Assembly (NCBI GenBank): GCA_039177555.1 | Contig: JBCDFV010000007.1 | Span: 62,001-126,000, forward strand | Reading direction: 5' to 3' | DNA: 64,000 nucleotides | From: JANQGH01 sp039177555 | GTDB taxonomy: Bacteria; Pseudomonadota; Alphaproteobacteria; DSM-16000; Inquilinaceae | Shown here: in pieces, positions 51,743 to 60,592 of the stretch | How the letters are laid out: every line of letters begins with the position of its first letter | How positions within the stretch are numbered: position 1 is the first letter of the stretch | Program-made: the position numbers and the translations under genes | Notes under the pieces: generated by a model | The model's database searches: none | What the model was told of the DNA's origin: nothing | Seen by the model: only the letters and a program-made list of their open reading frames with translations

Positions 51743-53209
51743 TCAGGCTGGGCCGGCCCAGGGCAGCGGGTGGTCGGACAGGCCCCAATAGAGGCTCTTC
51801 TGGTTCATGTATTGGCGGATGCCGAGACGGCCTTTTTCCCGGCCGATGCCGCTCTCCTTCACGCCGCCAAACGGGGTTGCGATCGAAAACTGCTTGTAGG
51901 TGTTGATCCACACCGTGCCGGTCTGCAGCCGGCGGGCGACGCGCCAGATCTTGCGATAGTCCGATGACCACAGCCCGGCGGCGAGGCCATAGACACTGTC
52001 GTTGGCCTGGGCGATCAGATCATCCTCGTCGTCAAACGGCATGACAGTCAGGACGGGGCCGAAGATCTCCCGCTGGGCCGTGTCGCTCTGATTGTCCAGC
52101 CCGGCGACGATGGTCGGACGGTAATAGTACCCAGCGCCTGCGGGCGCTTCGCCGCCGGCTAGAACTTCGCCGCCCTCTTCACGCGCCCGGTCGACATGCC
52201 CGGCAACGGTTTCGCGATGCTCCCGCGTGATCAGGGGCGCGACCTGGGTTGCCGGATCGTAGGGATCGCCGACCCGCAGCGCCTTAGTGCGCGCGACCAG
52301 CTCCTCGACGAACGGATCGAAGATTGCCCGTTCGACGAACAGGCGCGATCCGGCGATGCAGGACTGGCCGGACGAGGAAAAGATGCCGAACAGGATGCCG
52401 GCAATGGCCTGCGCACGGTCGGCATCGGCGAAAACGATGGTCGGCGATTTGCCGCCCAGTTCCAGCGACACCGGCATCAGCTTGTCGGCGGCGGCCCTGG
52501 CGATCGCGCGGCCGGTCGACGTGCCGCCGGTGAACGCCACCTTGGCGACATGCTCGTGACGCACCAGCGCGTCGCCGATTTCACGGCCCGGTCCCGGCAG
52601 GGCGGAGAACAGGCCTTTCGGCAGGCCTGCCTGCTCGATCACCTTGGCCAGTTCCAGACAGACCAGCGGCGACCAGCCGGACGGTTTCAAGACCACCGCG
52701 TTGCCGGCGGCCAAGGCGGGCGCGACCTTCTGGGCGTCGGACGCGATCGGCGAGTTCCACGGCGTGATCGCGGCGATGACGCCCAGGGGCTCGTGCACGC
52801 TCATGGTCAGATAGTCGCCGCGCGCGGGCGTGATCTCGTCTTCCATGGTTTCCAGCGCCGCGCCGAAATAGCGGAAGGTGGCCGAGGCGCTGGCCGCCAG
52901 CGCCCGCGTTTCGGCCAGCGTCTTGCCGGTGTCCCGCGTCTGGGTTTGGGCAATCTGCTCCTGCCGGTCCGCCAAACCGTCGGCGATGGCGTAGAGATAT
53001 CTGGCCCTCTCATGCGGTTTGAGATCGCGCCAGGCCGGCGCCATCATCGCGTCCTTGCCGGCGGCGATCGCGTGCTCCGCATCGGCGCGGGAGGCGCCGG
53101 CGGCCACCGCAGTCAGGCTGCCGTCACCGGGAAAGTAGGATGGCATGTCGGCGCCGGAACCCGGGCGCCATTCGCCGGCGATGAAGATCGATTTCTTGGC
53201 GCCCGTCAT
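51743..53209 (-). CDS. aldehyde dehydrogenase (betaine-aldehyde dehydrogenase-like)
   Basis: This 488-residue NAD(P)-dependent ALDH has Asn152 (TPWNSP), Glu250 (LELGGKSP) and catalytic Cys284 (GQSCIAGS), the complete catalytic set. The general pattern is betaine-aldehyde or semialdehyde dehydrogenase. It lacks features of BoxD, which is longer and more divergent, so I do not call it boxD although it is next to box genes. It is the last gene of a leftward operon starting near 60600, and it converges with the FprA-like gene. It probably oxidises the aldehyde released by the ThDP enzyme upstream, or a ring-cleavage semialdehyde. Confidence 0.9.
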   Translation of the reverse strand: MTGAKKSIFIAGEWRPGSGADMPSYFPGDGSLTAVAAGASRADAEHAIAAGKDAMMAPAWRDLKPHERARYLYAIADGLADRQEQIAQTQTRDTGKTLAETRALAASASATFRYFGAALETMEDEITPARGDYLTMSVHEPLGVIAAITPWNSPIASDAQKVAPALAAGNAVVLKPSGWSPLVCLELAKVIEQAGLPKGLFSALPGPGREIGDALVRHEHVAKVAFTGGTSTGRAIARAAADKLMPVSLELGGKSPTIVFADADRAQAIAGILFGIFSSSGQSCIAGSRLFVERAIFDPFVEELVARTKALRVGDPYDPATQVAPLITREHRETVAGHVDRAREEGGEVLAGGEAPAGAGYYYRPTIVAGLDNQSDTAQREIFGPVLTVMPFDDEDDLIAQANDSVYGLAAGLWSSDYRKIWRVARRLQTGTVWINTYKQFSIATPFGGVKESGIGREKGRLGIRQYMNQKSLYWGLSDHPLPWAGPA

Positions 53210-53213
53210 GGCT

Positions 53214-53987
53214 TCAGATCTGGATCGTCGCGCTGCGATTGATCAATGCGCGCGCGACGCTCAGCGCCGTCAGGGCGGACGTCCTGGGGTTTTCCGGGCT
53301 GGGCTTGCCCTGCAGCGTGATCACGAACGTGCCGCTGGGGCCTTCGGCCTCGATCTCGTGGACGTTGCCGGGCGCCTCCGGATCGGCCACCAGTTCGACC
53401 CTAGTGTCATCAAGGCCGAGCCCGGCCAAGGCCACGGTCGCGGCGACGTTGGCGTTCTTGGGATAGCGCAGCGCGGCCTCGCGTGCGCTGCCGCTGTACA
53501 GGACCACCGGCTCGGCCGTCTCGGCGATGTCGGCATCCTTGCCCCAGGCGCGCGGCGGTTTGCGCGAGCGGTAGGCCACCCGCTCCAACCCCGCCAGCCG
53601 CATGGCGGCCAGCGCATCGATACCGCCAATGGCGCCGGCCGGCAGCAGGATGTGGCTGCCCCCTCGGTCTGCTGCTTCTCGCAACGCGTTCTCGACCGTC
53701 GGGTCGGCCAAGGCGCCGATCGAAATCACCATGAGGTCGATGCCGGCGGTAAGGACCTCCGGGCCGAATTCACCGACAGATGGCTGGCCCGCGCACTCCG
53801 CGACGATGTCCGGCCCCGCCGCGATCAACGCTTCGGCCGACGTCACCGGCTGCACGCCGGCCGGCACCGTGTCCTCGCGGCCGGGGCGGACCAACGCCGC
53901 GACGATGGGGCCGGCGTTCTGCTCGTCGACCAGCCTTGCCGCGATGCGGGCGATGCCGCCATAGCCGATGAGGCCAATCCCGGGCAT
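53214..53987 (-). CDS. aspartate dehydrogenase-like protein
   Basis: The 257-residue protein fits NAD(P)-dependent aspartate dehydrogenase (NadX type): dinucleotide motif GYGGIA at 8-13, SIGALAD near 89, RYPKNANVAATVALAGLG near 174, and the probable catalytic His210 in GNVHEIEA. Family enzymes deaminate L-aspartate or aminate oxaloacetate. It is not next to nadA/B. It is coupled between the ThDP enzyme and the aldehyde dehydrogenase with gaps of three and four bases. A deamination of an amino-acid-like intermediate in this pathway is a reasonable guess. Confidence 0.87.
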   Translation of the reverse strand: MPGIGLIGYGGIARIAARLVDEQNAGPIVAALVRPGREDTVPAGVQPVTSAEALIAAGPDIVAECAGQPSVGEFGPEVLTAGIDLMVISIGALADPTVENALREAADRGGSHILLPAGAIGGIDALAAMRLAGLERVAYRSRKPPRAWGKDADIAETAEPVVLYSGSAREAALRYPKNANVAATVALAGLGLDDTRVELVADPEAPGNVHEIEAEGPSGTFVITLQGKPSPENPRTSALTALSVARALINRSATIQI

Positions 53988-53990
53988 GGC

Positions 53991-55670
53991 CTAACCCTTG
54001 GCCACGGGCGGGCCGGCGAAGGCGATGCCGAACGGCCCGATCGCGGTCATGTCGATCTCCAGAATGCCGACGCCGCCCTCGGCGAAGCGGTGCGCAAGGG
54101 CCTGTTCGGCCAGGCCAAGATCGTCGATCCGGCGATAGGTGCAGCGGAACGCTTTGGCCAGGCTCTCAAAATCCGGCAGGGCCAGGTCCGTGTAAGCGCG
54201 GCGGCCGCCATAGGCTGCGTCCTGGATGTTGCGAATAACGCCATAGCCGCGGTCGTTCATGAGCAGGATGGTCAGGTCCAGGCCCACCTCCGTGGCCGTG
54301 GCCAACTCACCGGGGTTCAGCATGAAACCGCCATCGCCGATCAGCGCCAGGACGGGCTTTCCGGTCGCCAGGCCGGCGCCGATCGCCTGGGTCAGACCCT
54401 GCCCGATGCCGCCACCGACGGCGTGGGCCAGCCGGCCCGGCCGGTCGAGCAACGGCCAGCGATTGCCCCAGATGCTGTTGGACAGGGTGATATCGCGTAC
54501 CCAAAGGCCGTCGGACGGCAAGGTCACATCGATCGCATCCAAGAGGGCCGCGTAAGGTCCGGCGTCGCGGCGCAGACGGGCGAGATTCTCAGCCTTCGCC
54601 GTCGAGATGGCGGCATCCCACGCCGCATCGACATGGAACTGACCGTTCAACCGGTTCGCCAGAACCTCCAATGCGGCGGCACAATCGGCCTCGCAGAAGG
54701 CGGCCGCGCGATAGCTTCTGTCGCGGGCCTTCGGATCGATGTCGATGCGGACCAGCGTTTCCGGCAAGGGCAGGCCATAGGTCCGGGTTTCGTTCGATCG
54801 CAGGTGAGATCCAGCGACGATCAGCAGGTCCGACTGGCGATAGAGGGCCTCGGTGGCCGGCGTTGCCGTGAAGCTGCCCAGCGCGCGTTGATGTCGTTCG
54901 TCCAGCGTGCCGCGCCCCTGAACGCTGGTCACGACGCCGAAGCCCATGTCGGCCAGCATGCGCGCCGGGCCGCCGGCCCCTTTCGCCCCGCCGCCCAGCC
55001 ACAGAAGCGGGCGTTTGGCCGCGCGCACGATCTCGACGATTGCGTCCATGCCGCCGACGGTTGCAACTTGCTTCGGCGTGCCAACCGGCGGCGGCGCGGG
55101 ACCGGAGACATGAGTCTTTTGAACGTCGATCGGGATTTCGATGCTGACCGGGCCCATCGGAGGCGTCAGCGCGGTCGCGACGGCGTGCGCGATCACCGAG
55201 GACGCCGTTTCCGGCCGGTCGATGCGGTAGAATGCTTTGGAGACCGACGCTAACCAGCCGGGCTGGTCCTTGGCCTCGTGGATGAAGCCCCAGCCGCGAT
55301 CGAGATAGGCGCTGTCGATCTGGCCGGTCAGGTGCAGCAGGGGCGAGCCCGCGCTGGCGGCCTCGATCAACCCGCCGCAGCCATTGCCCGCACCCGTTCC
55401 GGTGCTGGTGATGGCGACCGCCGGCTTGCCCGTGACCCGGCTGGCCGCGTCGGCCATGTTCACGGCACCGGCTTCGCCGCGGGCGGTGGTGAACCGCAGC
55501 GCGCCCGTCCGCGCAATCGCGTCCAGGATCGGCATGTTGTGGATCGAGATGACGCCAAAAGCCTCGGCGACGCCCGCAGCCGCCAGGGTGGCGACGATGA
55601 TGTCGCCCACGGTCTCCGGCGCCGTTTCTTCAGCCGTGCTGGGTTGGACTGTCGGATCGACCAGGGTCAT
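53991..55670 (-). CDS. thiamine diphosphate-dependent enzyme (acetolactate synthase/2-oxoacid decarboxylase family)
   Basis: This 559-residue ThDP enzyme has the three usual domains. Glu66 (RGEAGA) activates the cofactor; the ThDP/Mg motif begins GDGGF around residue 440 and ends MNDRGYG. The family includes acetolactate synthase, benzoylformate decarboxylase, sulfopyruvate and oxalyl-CoA decarboxylases. No FAD-site or ALS-regulatory features are clear, so a 2-oxo acid decarboxylase or lyase acting on a pathway intermediate is more likely. The ATG overlaps the hydrolase stop by four bases. Its neighbours (ALDH, aspartate dehydrogenase-like) fit decarboxylation to an aldehyde. Confidence 0.88.
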   Translation of the reverse strand: MTLVDPTVQPSTAEETAPETVGDIIVATLAAAGVAEAFGVISIHNMPILDAIARTGALRFTTARGEAGAVNMADAASRVTGKPAVAITSTGTGAGNGCGGLIEAASAGSPLLHLTGQIDSAYLDRGWGFIHEAKDQPGWLASVSKAFYRIDRPETASSVIAHAVATALTPPMGPVSIEIPIDVQKTHVSGPAPPPVGTPKQVATVGGMDAIVEIVRAAKRPLLWLGGGAKGAGGPARMLADMGFGVVTSVQGRGTLDERHQRALGSFTATPATEALYRQSDLLIVAGSHLRSNETRTYGLPLPETLVRIDIDPKARDRSYRAAAFCEADCAAALEVLANRLNGQFHVDAAWDAAISTAKAENLARLRRDAGPYAALLDAIDVTLPSDGLWVRDITLSNSIWGNRWPLLDRPGRLAHAVGGGIGQGLTQAIGAGLATGKPVLALIGDGGFMLNPGELATATEVGLDLTILLMNDRGYGVIRNIQDAAYGGRRAYTDLALPDFESLAKAFRCTYRRIDDLGLAEQALAHRFAEGGVGILEIDMTAIGPFGIAFAGPPVAKG

Positions 55671-56488
55671 CGCACCCGCTCCAGCATCGCCAGGATGGGT
55701 TCGGCGTAGAGCTTTGGCGCCTCGACGTAGCCGGCGTGGCCGAGGCCCGGCAGTTCCAGATAGGTCGCGTCCGGCCTCTGGTCCGCCAGGCGGCGGACGC
55801 TTTCGGGCGGCGTGATGATGTCGTCGGACCCGACCATCAAGGTCAGCGGACAACTTGTATGCGGAATGGTCGCCGCCAGGTCGGCCTGCGCCAGCAGCGC
55901 GACGGCCTGGGCGTAGCCGGGCAGCTTAACCCGCGCCATCTCGCGCTGCGTCACGGCCCGTGCGTGGTCGGGGGCGCCGGGTGCGCACATTCTGGGCGCC
56001 CGTGCCTCTGCAAAGGCCGGCTGGCCGAGCGCCTTCAGATCGCTGATCCGGCTGGTCAGCCGCTCGGGCCAGGGCTCCCCGACGCTGAGACCGCTGCCCG
56101 ATCCCGGGTCGGCCAGGACCAGGCCGGCCACGCGGTCCGGCCATTGCCGCGCCGCCTCGCCGGCGATCAAGGCGCCAAGTGAGTGGCCCAGCAGGACGAA
56201 CCGATCCACGCGCTCAGCGTCCAGCCACCGGTCCAGCACCGCCAAATAGTCGGTGGCCACCGGGTGCTCGACATCCAGCGGATCGGACCCACCATAGCCG
56301 GGCAGATCCCAGGCGAGACAGCGCGTGTGAGGCGCAAGCAAGGGCAATAGGTCGGCCCAGGACCGTGCGCTTGAACCGATGCCATGCAGCAAGACCAGCG
56401 TGACGGGTCCCTCGCCGGCCTCGATCACGGATAGGGTGCGGCTGCCCAGATCGACGGTGCGTTCGTTGATGGTGATCGCGTCGGTCAA
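55667..56488 (-). CDS. alpha/beta hydrolase
   Basis: This 273-residue hydrolase has an oxyanion stretch LLHGIGSSARSW at 33-44, nucleophile Ser103 in GHSLG, an acid in VGSDDIITPP and a late GLGHAGYVE histidine. It resembles both MhpC/BphD-type C-C hydrolases of meta-cleavage pathways and general esterases; the exact class cannot be settled. In this island, which has an extradiol-type dioxygenase gene, a ring-fission hydrolase role is attractive. It overlaps the SDR stop and the ThDP start by four bases each. Confidence 0.86.
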   Translation of the reverse strand: MTDAITINERTVDLGSRTLSVIEAGEGPVTLVLLHGIGSSARSWADLLPLLAPHTRCLAWDLPGYGGSDPLDVEHPVATDYLAVLDRWLDAERVDRFVLLGHSLGALIAGEAARQWPDRVAGLVLADPGSGSGLSVGEPWPERLTSRISDLKALGQPAFAEARAPRMCAPGAPDHARAVTQREMARVKLPGYAQAVALLAQADLAATIPHTSCPLTLMVGSDDIITPPESVRRLADQRPDATYLELPGLGHAGYVEAPKLYAEPILAMLERVR

Positions 56489-57240
56489 TTGAAGACGAAG
56501 CCCCCATTGACCGGCAGCACCTGTCCGGTCACGAAGCGGGCGGAGTCGGAGACCAGGAAGACGGCGGCGCCGACCACATCGTCCGGAAACTGCGCGCGCG
56601 GCATGGCCCGGCCGGTCTCATAGAGTTCGTGCCGGTGCTGGGGCACATACTCCGTCGCCTCGACCCGGACCAGACCGGGCGCCAGCGCGTTCACCGCGAT
56701 CTTCCTGTCCCCCAGTTCGCGGGCCAGCGACCTTGTCATGGCGATGATCGCGCCCTTGCTGGAGACATAGTGCAGCAGCCGGGGCGCCCCCCACAGCGCG
56801 GTGTCGGAGGCCAGATTGACGATGCCGCCGCCCGCGTCGTCGGTCATCAACGGGGCAACCGCCCGCACCATCAGCCAGGTGCCGCGGACATTGACCCGCA
56901 TGACCTTGTCCCAGGTCTCGATGTCGATTTCGTCATAGAGGCTGCCGCCGATGCCCGTGGCGATCGCGGCGTTGTTGATCAGGCCATGGATCGGTCCGGC
57001 GATCTCGCCCAGCCAGTCGCCGAATTCGGTCACGCTTTCCGGGTCGCCGATGTCCAGCGGATGAAAATCGGCCTTGTGCCCGTTCTCGCGCAGCGCACGC
57101 GCCACCTCGCGGCCGAGGTCATCGAGAATGTCCCCGATCAGCACATACGCGCCCTCCGCAGCGCACGCCTCGGCAAAGGCGCGCCCCAGGCCGCGACCGG
57201 CGCCGGTCACCACGACCGTCCTGTTGTCCAACTGGCCCAA
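56485..57240 (-). CDS. SDR family dehydrogenase
   Basis: This 251-residue classical SDR has cofactor loop GAGRGLG at 13-19, NNAA at 89-92, and catalytic Ser145, Tyr158 and Lys162 (YVSSK). A VNGGFVFN ending is normal. Such enzymes near Rieske dioxygenases often oxidise cis-dihydrodiols or act as 3-hydroxyacyl reductases; here either is possible. It is 12 bases from the cupin and coupled to the hydrolase by overlap. The exact substrate is not readable. Confidence 0.9.
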   Translation of the reverse strand: MGQLDNRTVVVTGAGRGLGRAFAEACAAEGAYVLIGDILDDLGREVARALRENGHKADFHPLDIGDPESVTEFGDWLGEIAGPIHGLINNAAIATGIGGSLYDEIDIETWDKVMRVNVRGTWLMVRAVAPLMTDDAGGGIVNLASDTALWGAPRLLHYVSSKGAIIAMTRSLARELGDRKIAVNALAPGLVRVEATEYVPQHRHELYETGRAMPRAQFPDDVVGAAVFLVSDSARFVTGQVLPVNGGFVFN

Positions 57241-57252
57241 GCCGCCGATCCT

Positions 57253-57837
57253 TTAGCCGGCCTTGGCCGCCTGCTTCTTCCGCTCCGCCTTGGCGATGGC
57301 GATCGGGTGGTCGTCGGGATAGTCCGGCAGGTCCGGCACGTTGCGGCCCAGCATGACGCACATAAGCGCCTCTTCCTGGCTTTCGTTGCGCAGGCCGCGA
57401 TAAATGCCGGGCGGCACGGAGATCACGTCGCGCTCGCCAAGCTCCGTCTCCCAGCTTTCGCCCTCATATTCGAAGAACAGGCGGACATGCCGTCCCTTCA
57501 GGATGAAGAACGCTTCCTCGACATCGTGATGAACATGCAGCGGGCCTTCACAGCCGGCCGGCAGGATCATGGTCGAAAAGGTGAAATGCTCGGCCGGGAT
57601 GGTGTTGGTATCGTTGCGCACGCCGGCCGCACCGGTGCCGATATAGCGCGTCTGCGCGCGCCGGTACTTCGGGTCGACCTCGGCCTGCCAGGACAGGGCG
57701 TTCCAGTCATAGGTCCGCTCTTCATAGCGGGCGACGCGGGTGGACAGCCATTCGCCAAGCGACTTGCCGGCGGGCATTTTCCAGCTCGCGAAATCGGGGT
57801 TTTCCTGGCTGGGGATGGGAAGGTCGGCATCTTGCAT
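57253..57837 (-). CDS. cupin-domain protein
   Basis: This 194-residue protein has a single cupin core: HxH at His101 and His103 with Glu107 (LHVHHDVEEAF), then a second motif IYRGLRNES with only weak conservation. The C-terminal tail is basic. Metal-binding cupins with one such site can be dioxygenases, isomerases or structural. It starts four bases after the permease stop on the same strand. No further inference is justified. Confidence 0.78.
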   Translation of the reverse strand: MQDADLPIPSQENPDFASWKMPAGKSLGEWLSTRVARYEERTYDWNALSWQAEVDPKYRRAQTRYIGTGAAGVRNDTNTIPAEHFTFSTMILPAGCEGPLHVHHDVEEAFFILKGRHVRLFFEYEGESWETELGERDVISVPPGIYRGLRNESQEEALMCVMLGRNVPDLPDYPDDHPIAIAKAERKKQAAKAG

Positions 57838-57840
57838 GGA

Positions 57841-58689
57841 TCAAAACTCCGGTCGGCGGTTCATGTAACGAAGGACCCGCCCCTCGACCACCACCACCGC
57901 CAGATAGACGATGATGCCGATCAAGGTCAGCAGGCTGATGGTGACGAAAACGGCCGGCGTGTTGGCCTGGCCTTGGGCGAAGGTGAGCAGATAGCCCAGC
58001 CCGGTGTTGCCGCCGACCAGCTCGCCCACGACGACGCCGATGACGGCGAGCGTCGAGCCGATGCGCAAGCCGGCGAAGAAGGCGGGCATGGAGGCGGGCA
58101 GTTCGATCTTGGAAAAGATCTGCAGCCGGTTGGCCTTGAAGGAGCGCGCCAGGTCGACCTGTTGCTGGTCGACGGCGCGCACGGCGCCCAGCACGTTGAT
58201 CAGCACCGGGAAGAAGACGATCAGAACGGCGACCAGGATCTTCGGCGTGAAGGTGTAGCCGAACCAGAGCACGAACAGCGGCGCGAACGCCACCTTCGGC
58301 GCGATCTGCAGGGCCAGGATGTAGGGCGACAGTACGATCTCGGCATTGCGCGAGATGCCCAAGAGATAGCCGCCGGCGGCCCCCAGCAGGCAGCCGATCA
58401 CGAAGCCGACCACCACCAGGGTGAAGGTGATGAAGGTGTGATAGAGCAGCGCGCTGCGGTCGATCATCCACAGGAATTCCGCCCAGACATCAGACGCGGG
58501 CGGGATGATGAAGACCGGAATGCCTAGTGCGCCGGGCAGCCATTCCCAGCCAGCCAGGATCAGCACGGCCAGGCCCAGGCTGCCGGCGACCTTCAGGGAG
58601 GTTAAGGTCGCCCACAGCCTTTCGGCCCAGCCCCCGGACGCCGAGGCGCCCGCGCCGGTATCGGTCAGGTCGCTACTGGATACACTCAT
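57841..58689 (-). CDS. ABC transporter permease (nitrate/sulfonate/taurine type)
   Basis: This 282-residue permease has six hydrophobic segments and an ATPase-contact loop DLARSFKANRLQIFSKIELP near 185. It is of the SsuC/TauC class. I start it at ATG 58689; an earlier in-frame start to 58821 overlaps the binding-protein gene in a region with no hydrophobic character. It overlaps the binding-protein stop by 17 bases. With the ATPase and binding protein it forms an importer for an unknown organic acid or sulfonate-like compound. Confidence 0.9.
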   Translation of the reverse strand: MSVSSSDLTDTGAGASASGGWAERLWATLTSLKVAGSLGLAVLILAGWEWLPGALGIPVFIIPPASDVWAEFLWMIDRSALLYHTFITFTLVVVGFVIGCLLGAAGGYLLGISRNAEIVLSPYILALQIAPKVAFAPLFVLWFGYTFTPKILVAVLIVFFPVLINVLGAVRAVDQQQVDLARSFKANRLQIFSKIELPASMPAFFAGLRIGSTLAVIGVVVGELVGGNTGLGYLLTFAQGQANTPAVFVTISLLTLIGIIVYLAVVVVEGRVLRYMNRRPEF

Positions 58690-59662
58690 TGGTGTAGAGA
58701 TCTTCCACAGGTGTGGTCTGGCGGATGATGCCGGCGTCGAGATAGAAGTCCTGCACCGTGCCGATGCGGTCCGCGTCGGCCATGCCCAGCGTATCCTGGC
58801 CGGAATAGACCGTCTCGGCATAGGACTGCATGATCGGTAGCACGCTGTCCGGCTGCACCGGGAACTCGTTTTCTTCCATAAAGGCGATGAAGTCCGTCGC
58901 CGCGCTTTCCGGGTCGTTCATGATGTCTTCCACCGCCCGGCTGATCGCGCGCACCACGCCGCAGACCGCGTCCGGCTGATTGGCGATGCCGTCATCCGAG
59001 GCGATGATGGCCTGGGCCATGCTGGGGAAGATGTCGGTGGACGATAGGGTGACAAGGTCCACGCCTTGGGCGTCGGCCAGATAGATCCAGTCCGGCACGG
59101 CCGACATGGCGTCGACCTCGCCCTCGACGAAGAGCTGCCAGACACCCGCCGGCCCGTGCGCCTGGATATCGGCGTCGGACTGGCTCAACCCCTCCGTACC
59201 CATATTGCCGAGCAGGGAGTAGAAGGTCGTGTCCTGGAACGACTGCACGGAGATGGTGCGGCCCTCCAGATCGGCGAGCGAACTGATGTCGCGGTCGGCG
59301 CGCGCCACCACGGTGGTCAAGGCGCCGCCGCCGAGAACCGCGACCGACTTTACCGGCACGCCGTTGGGGCGGACGATGATCGAGGTGTCGCCGATACCGC
59401 CGCCGACCAGCGCGTTGCCGGCGCCAACCTGGGTCGCCACCTCCGCCCCGCCGCGCACGGTGATGAACTCGATATCCACGCCCTCGTCTTCGAAATAGCC
59501 GCGCGATTCGGCCAGGTTCATCGGCGCGAACGCGACGAGGAATTGGGGCGCGGGCAGCAGATAGGTGACGGGCGTCAGGTCTTGCGCGATTGCCGGGGCC
59601 GAAACCGCGATCGAGCCGCCCAGCAGCGCGGCGCTTAGGGTTCGCAGGGAAAGTGATGTCAT
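58673..59662 (-). CDS. NMT1/SsuA-type ABC substrate-binding protein
   Basis: This 329-residue binding protein has a signal peptide (residues 1-26, ending PAIAQ), then an NMT1/THI5-like domain: VAFAPMNLAESRGYFEDEGVDIEF, GGAEVATQVGAGNALVGGGIGDT, GRTISVQSFQDTTFYSL. Family members bind taurine, alkanesulfonates, riboflavin precursors or aromatics such as phthalate. The ligand here is unknown. The gene lies between the ATPase and the permease, and the catabolic enzymes follow. Confidence 0.9.
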   Translation of the reverse strand: MTSLSLRTLSAALLGGSIAVSAPAIAQDLTPVTYLLPAPQFLVAFAPMNLAESRGYFEDEGVDIEFITVRGGAEVATQVGAGNALVGGGIGDTSIIVRPNGVPVKSVAVLGGGALTTVVARADRDISSLADLEGRTISVQSFQDTTFYSLLGNMGTEGLSQSDADIQAHGPAGVWQLFVEGEVDAMSAVPDWIYLADAQGVDLVTLSSTDIFPSMAQAIIASDDGIANQPDAVCGVVRAISRAVEDIMNDPESAATDFIAFMEENEFPVQPDSVLPIMQSYAETVYSGQDTLGMADADRIGTVQDFYLDAGIIRQTTPVEDLYTNECIQ

Positions 59663-59678
59663 TGTTGAAGCCTCCTGT

Positions 59679-60560
59679 TTAGTGCGGCCTTTGCTTGGCC
59701 GTTTCCTGTCCCGGCGCGTCGCCGAGATGCAGCAGTTCCATCAAGCGCCGGGTGAAGCCGGCCATGCGCGGATGTTGGCGGCGGGCGAACGGCTCGTCCC
59801 GGTCGGGCAGATCGATGATGATTTCCTCGATGATCGTTCCGGGCCGGTTCGACATCACCAGCACCCTGTCGGACAGGGCCACCGCCTCTTCCAGATCATG
59901 GGTGATGAACAAAGCCGTCTTCTGGCGCGCGATCAGCGTCTGCGCCAAGTCCCGCTGCAAGATCATCTTGGTCTGGGCGTCCAGCGCCGAGAACGGCTCG
60001 TCCATCAGCAGCACGTCGGGGTCGTTGGCCAGGGTGCGGGCCAGGGCCGCCCGCTGGCGCATGCCGCCGGATATCTGGTGCGGGTAATAGTCGGCGAATT
60101 CGTCCAGCCGGTACTGGGCCAACAGTTCGTGTGCACGCGCGCGGCGTTCGGCCCGTGACACGCCTTGGATCTCCTGCCCGAACTCAACATTCTCGCGGAT
60201 CGTGCGCCAGGGTAGCAGCAAATCCTTTTGCAGCATGAAGGCGACATGGCTGTTCGGGCCGTCGACCGGCTCGTCATCCACGGTGATGCGCCCCTTGGTC
60301 GGCCGATCGAGCCCGGAGGCCATGTTCAACAGCGTGCTCTTGCCACAACCGCTGGGGCCGATGATCGTCACGACCTCCTGGTCATGGCAGATCAGGCTGA
60401 GATCGCGCACCGCCGTGATCATCTGCTTGCGCTGGCGCCGGTTGCCGCGCTGAGGGAATTGCTTCGTGACTTGCTTAAAGGTCAGCCGCGTGGGCTCCGC
60501 CTCAGAATCCGGCACGGTGTCCGACCTGTCGCCCGAATCCGCCATCTGAACGACGGTCAT
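59679..60560 (-). CDS. ABC transporter ATP-binding protein (SsuB/TauB type)
   Basis: This 293-residue ATPase has Walker A GPSGCGKSTL near residue 68, signature ISGGMRQRAALARTL near 163, and Walker B LLMDEPFSALD near 185. Its C-terminal extension of 40 residues is longer than usual. It is the first gene of the nine-gene leftward operon. The upstream region holds a strong palindrome. Confidence 0.92.
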   Translation of the reverse strand: MTVVQMADSGDRSDTVPDSEAEPTRLTFKQVTKQFPQRGNRRQRKQMITAVRDLSLICHDQEVVTIIGPSGCGKSTLLNMASGLDRPTKGRITVDDEPVDGPNSHVAFMLQKDLLLPWRTIRENVEFGQEIQGVSRAERRARAHELLAQYRLDEFADYYPHQISGGMRQRAALARTLANDPDVLLMDEPFSALDAQTKMILQRDLAQTLIARQKTALFITHDLEEAVALSDRVLVMSNRPGTIIEEIIIDLPDRDEPFARRQHPRMAGFTRRLMELLHLGDAPGQETAKQRPH

Positions 60561-60592
60561 GACGGGACCTTGCCGCTAGTGCCAACCCAGCG

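Noticed and set aside
51743..53209. ALDH considered as BoxD
   Set aside because: It lies beside box genes but on the opposite strand in another operon, and its pattern and length are those of classical betaine-aldehyde-type ALDH.
53145..55253. Long open frame of about 700 codons on the plus strand
   Set aside because: It is antisense to the ThDP, aspartate-dehydrogenase and ALDH genes, which have full catalytic motifs. High-GC third positions leave long open frames on the opposite strand; its translation is Arg/Gln/Gly-rich with no domain.
56629..58527. Long plus-strand frame of about 630 codons
   Set aside because: It is antisense to SDR, cupin and permease genes with clear motifs; composition is His/Asp/Arg-rich and unlike a folded protein.
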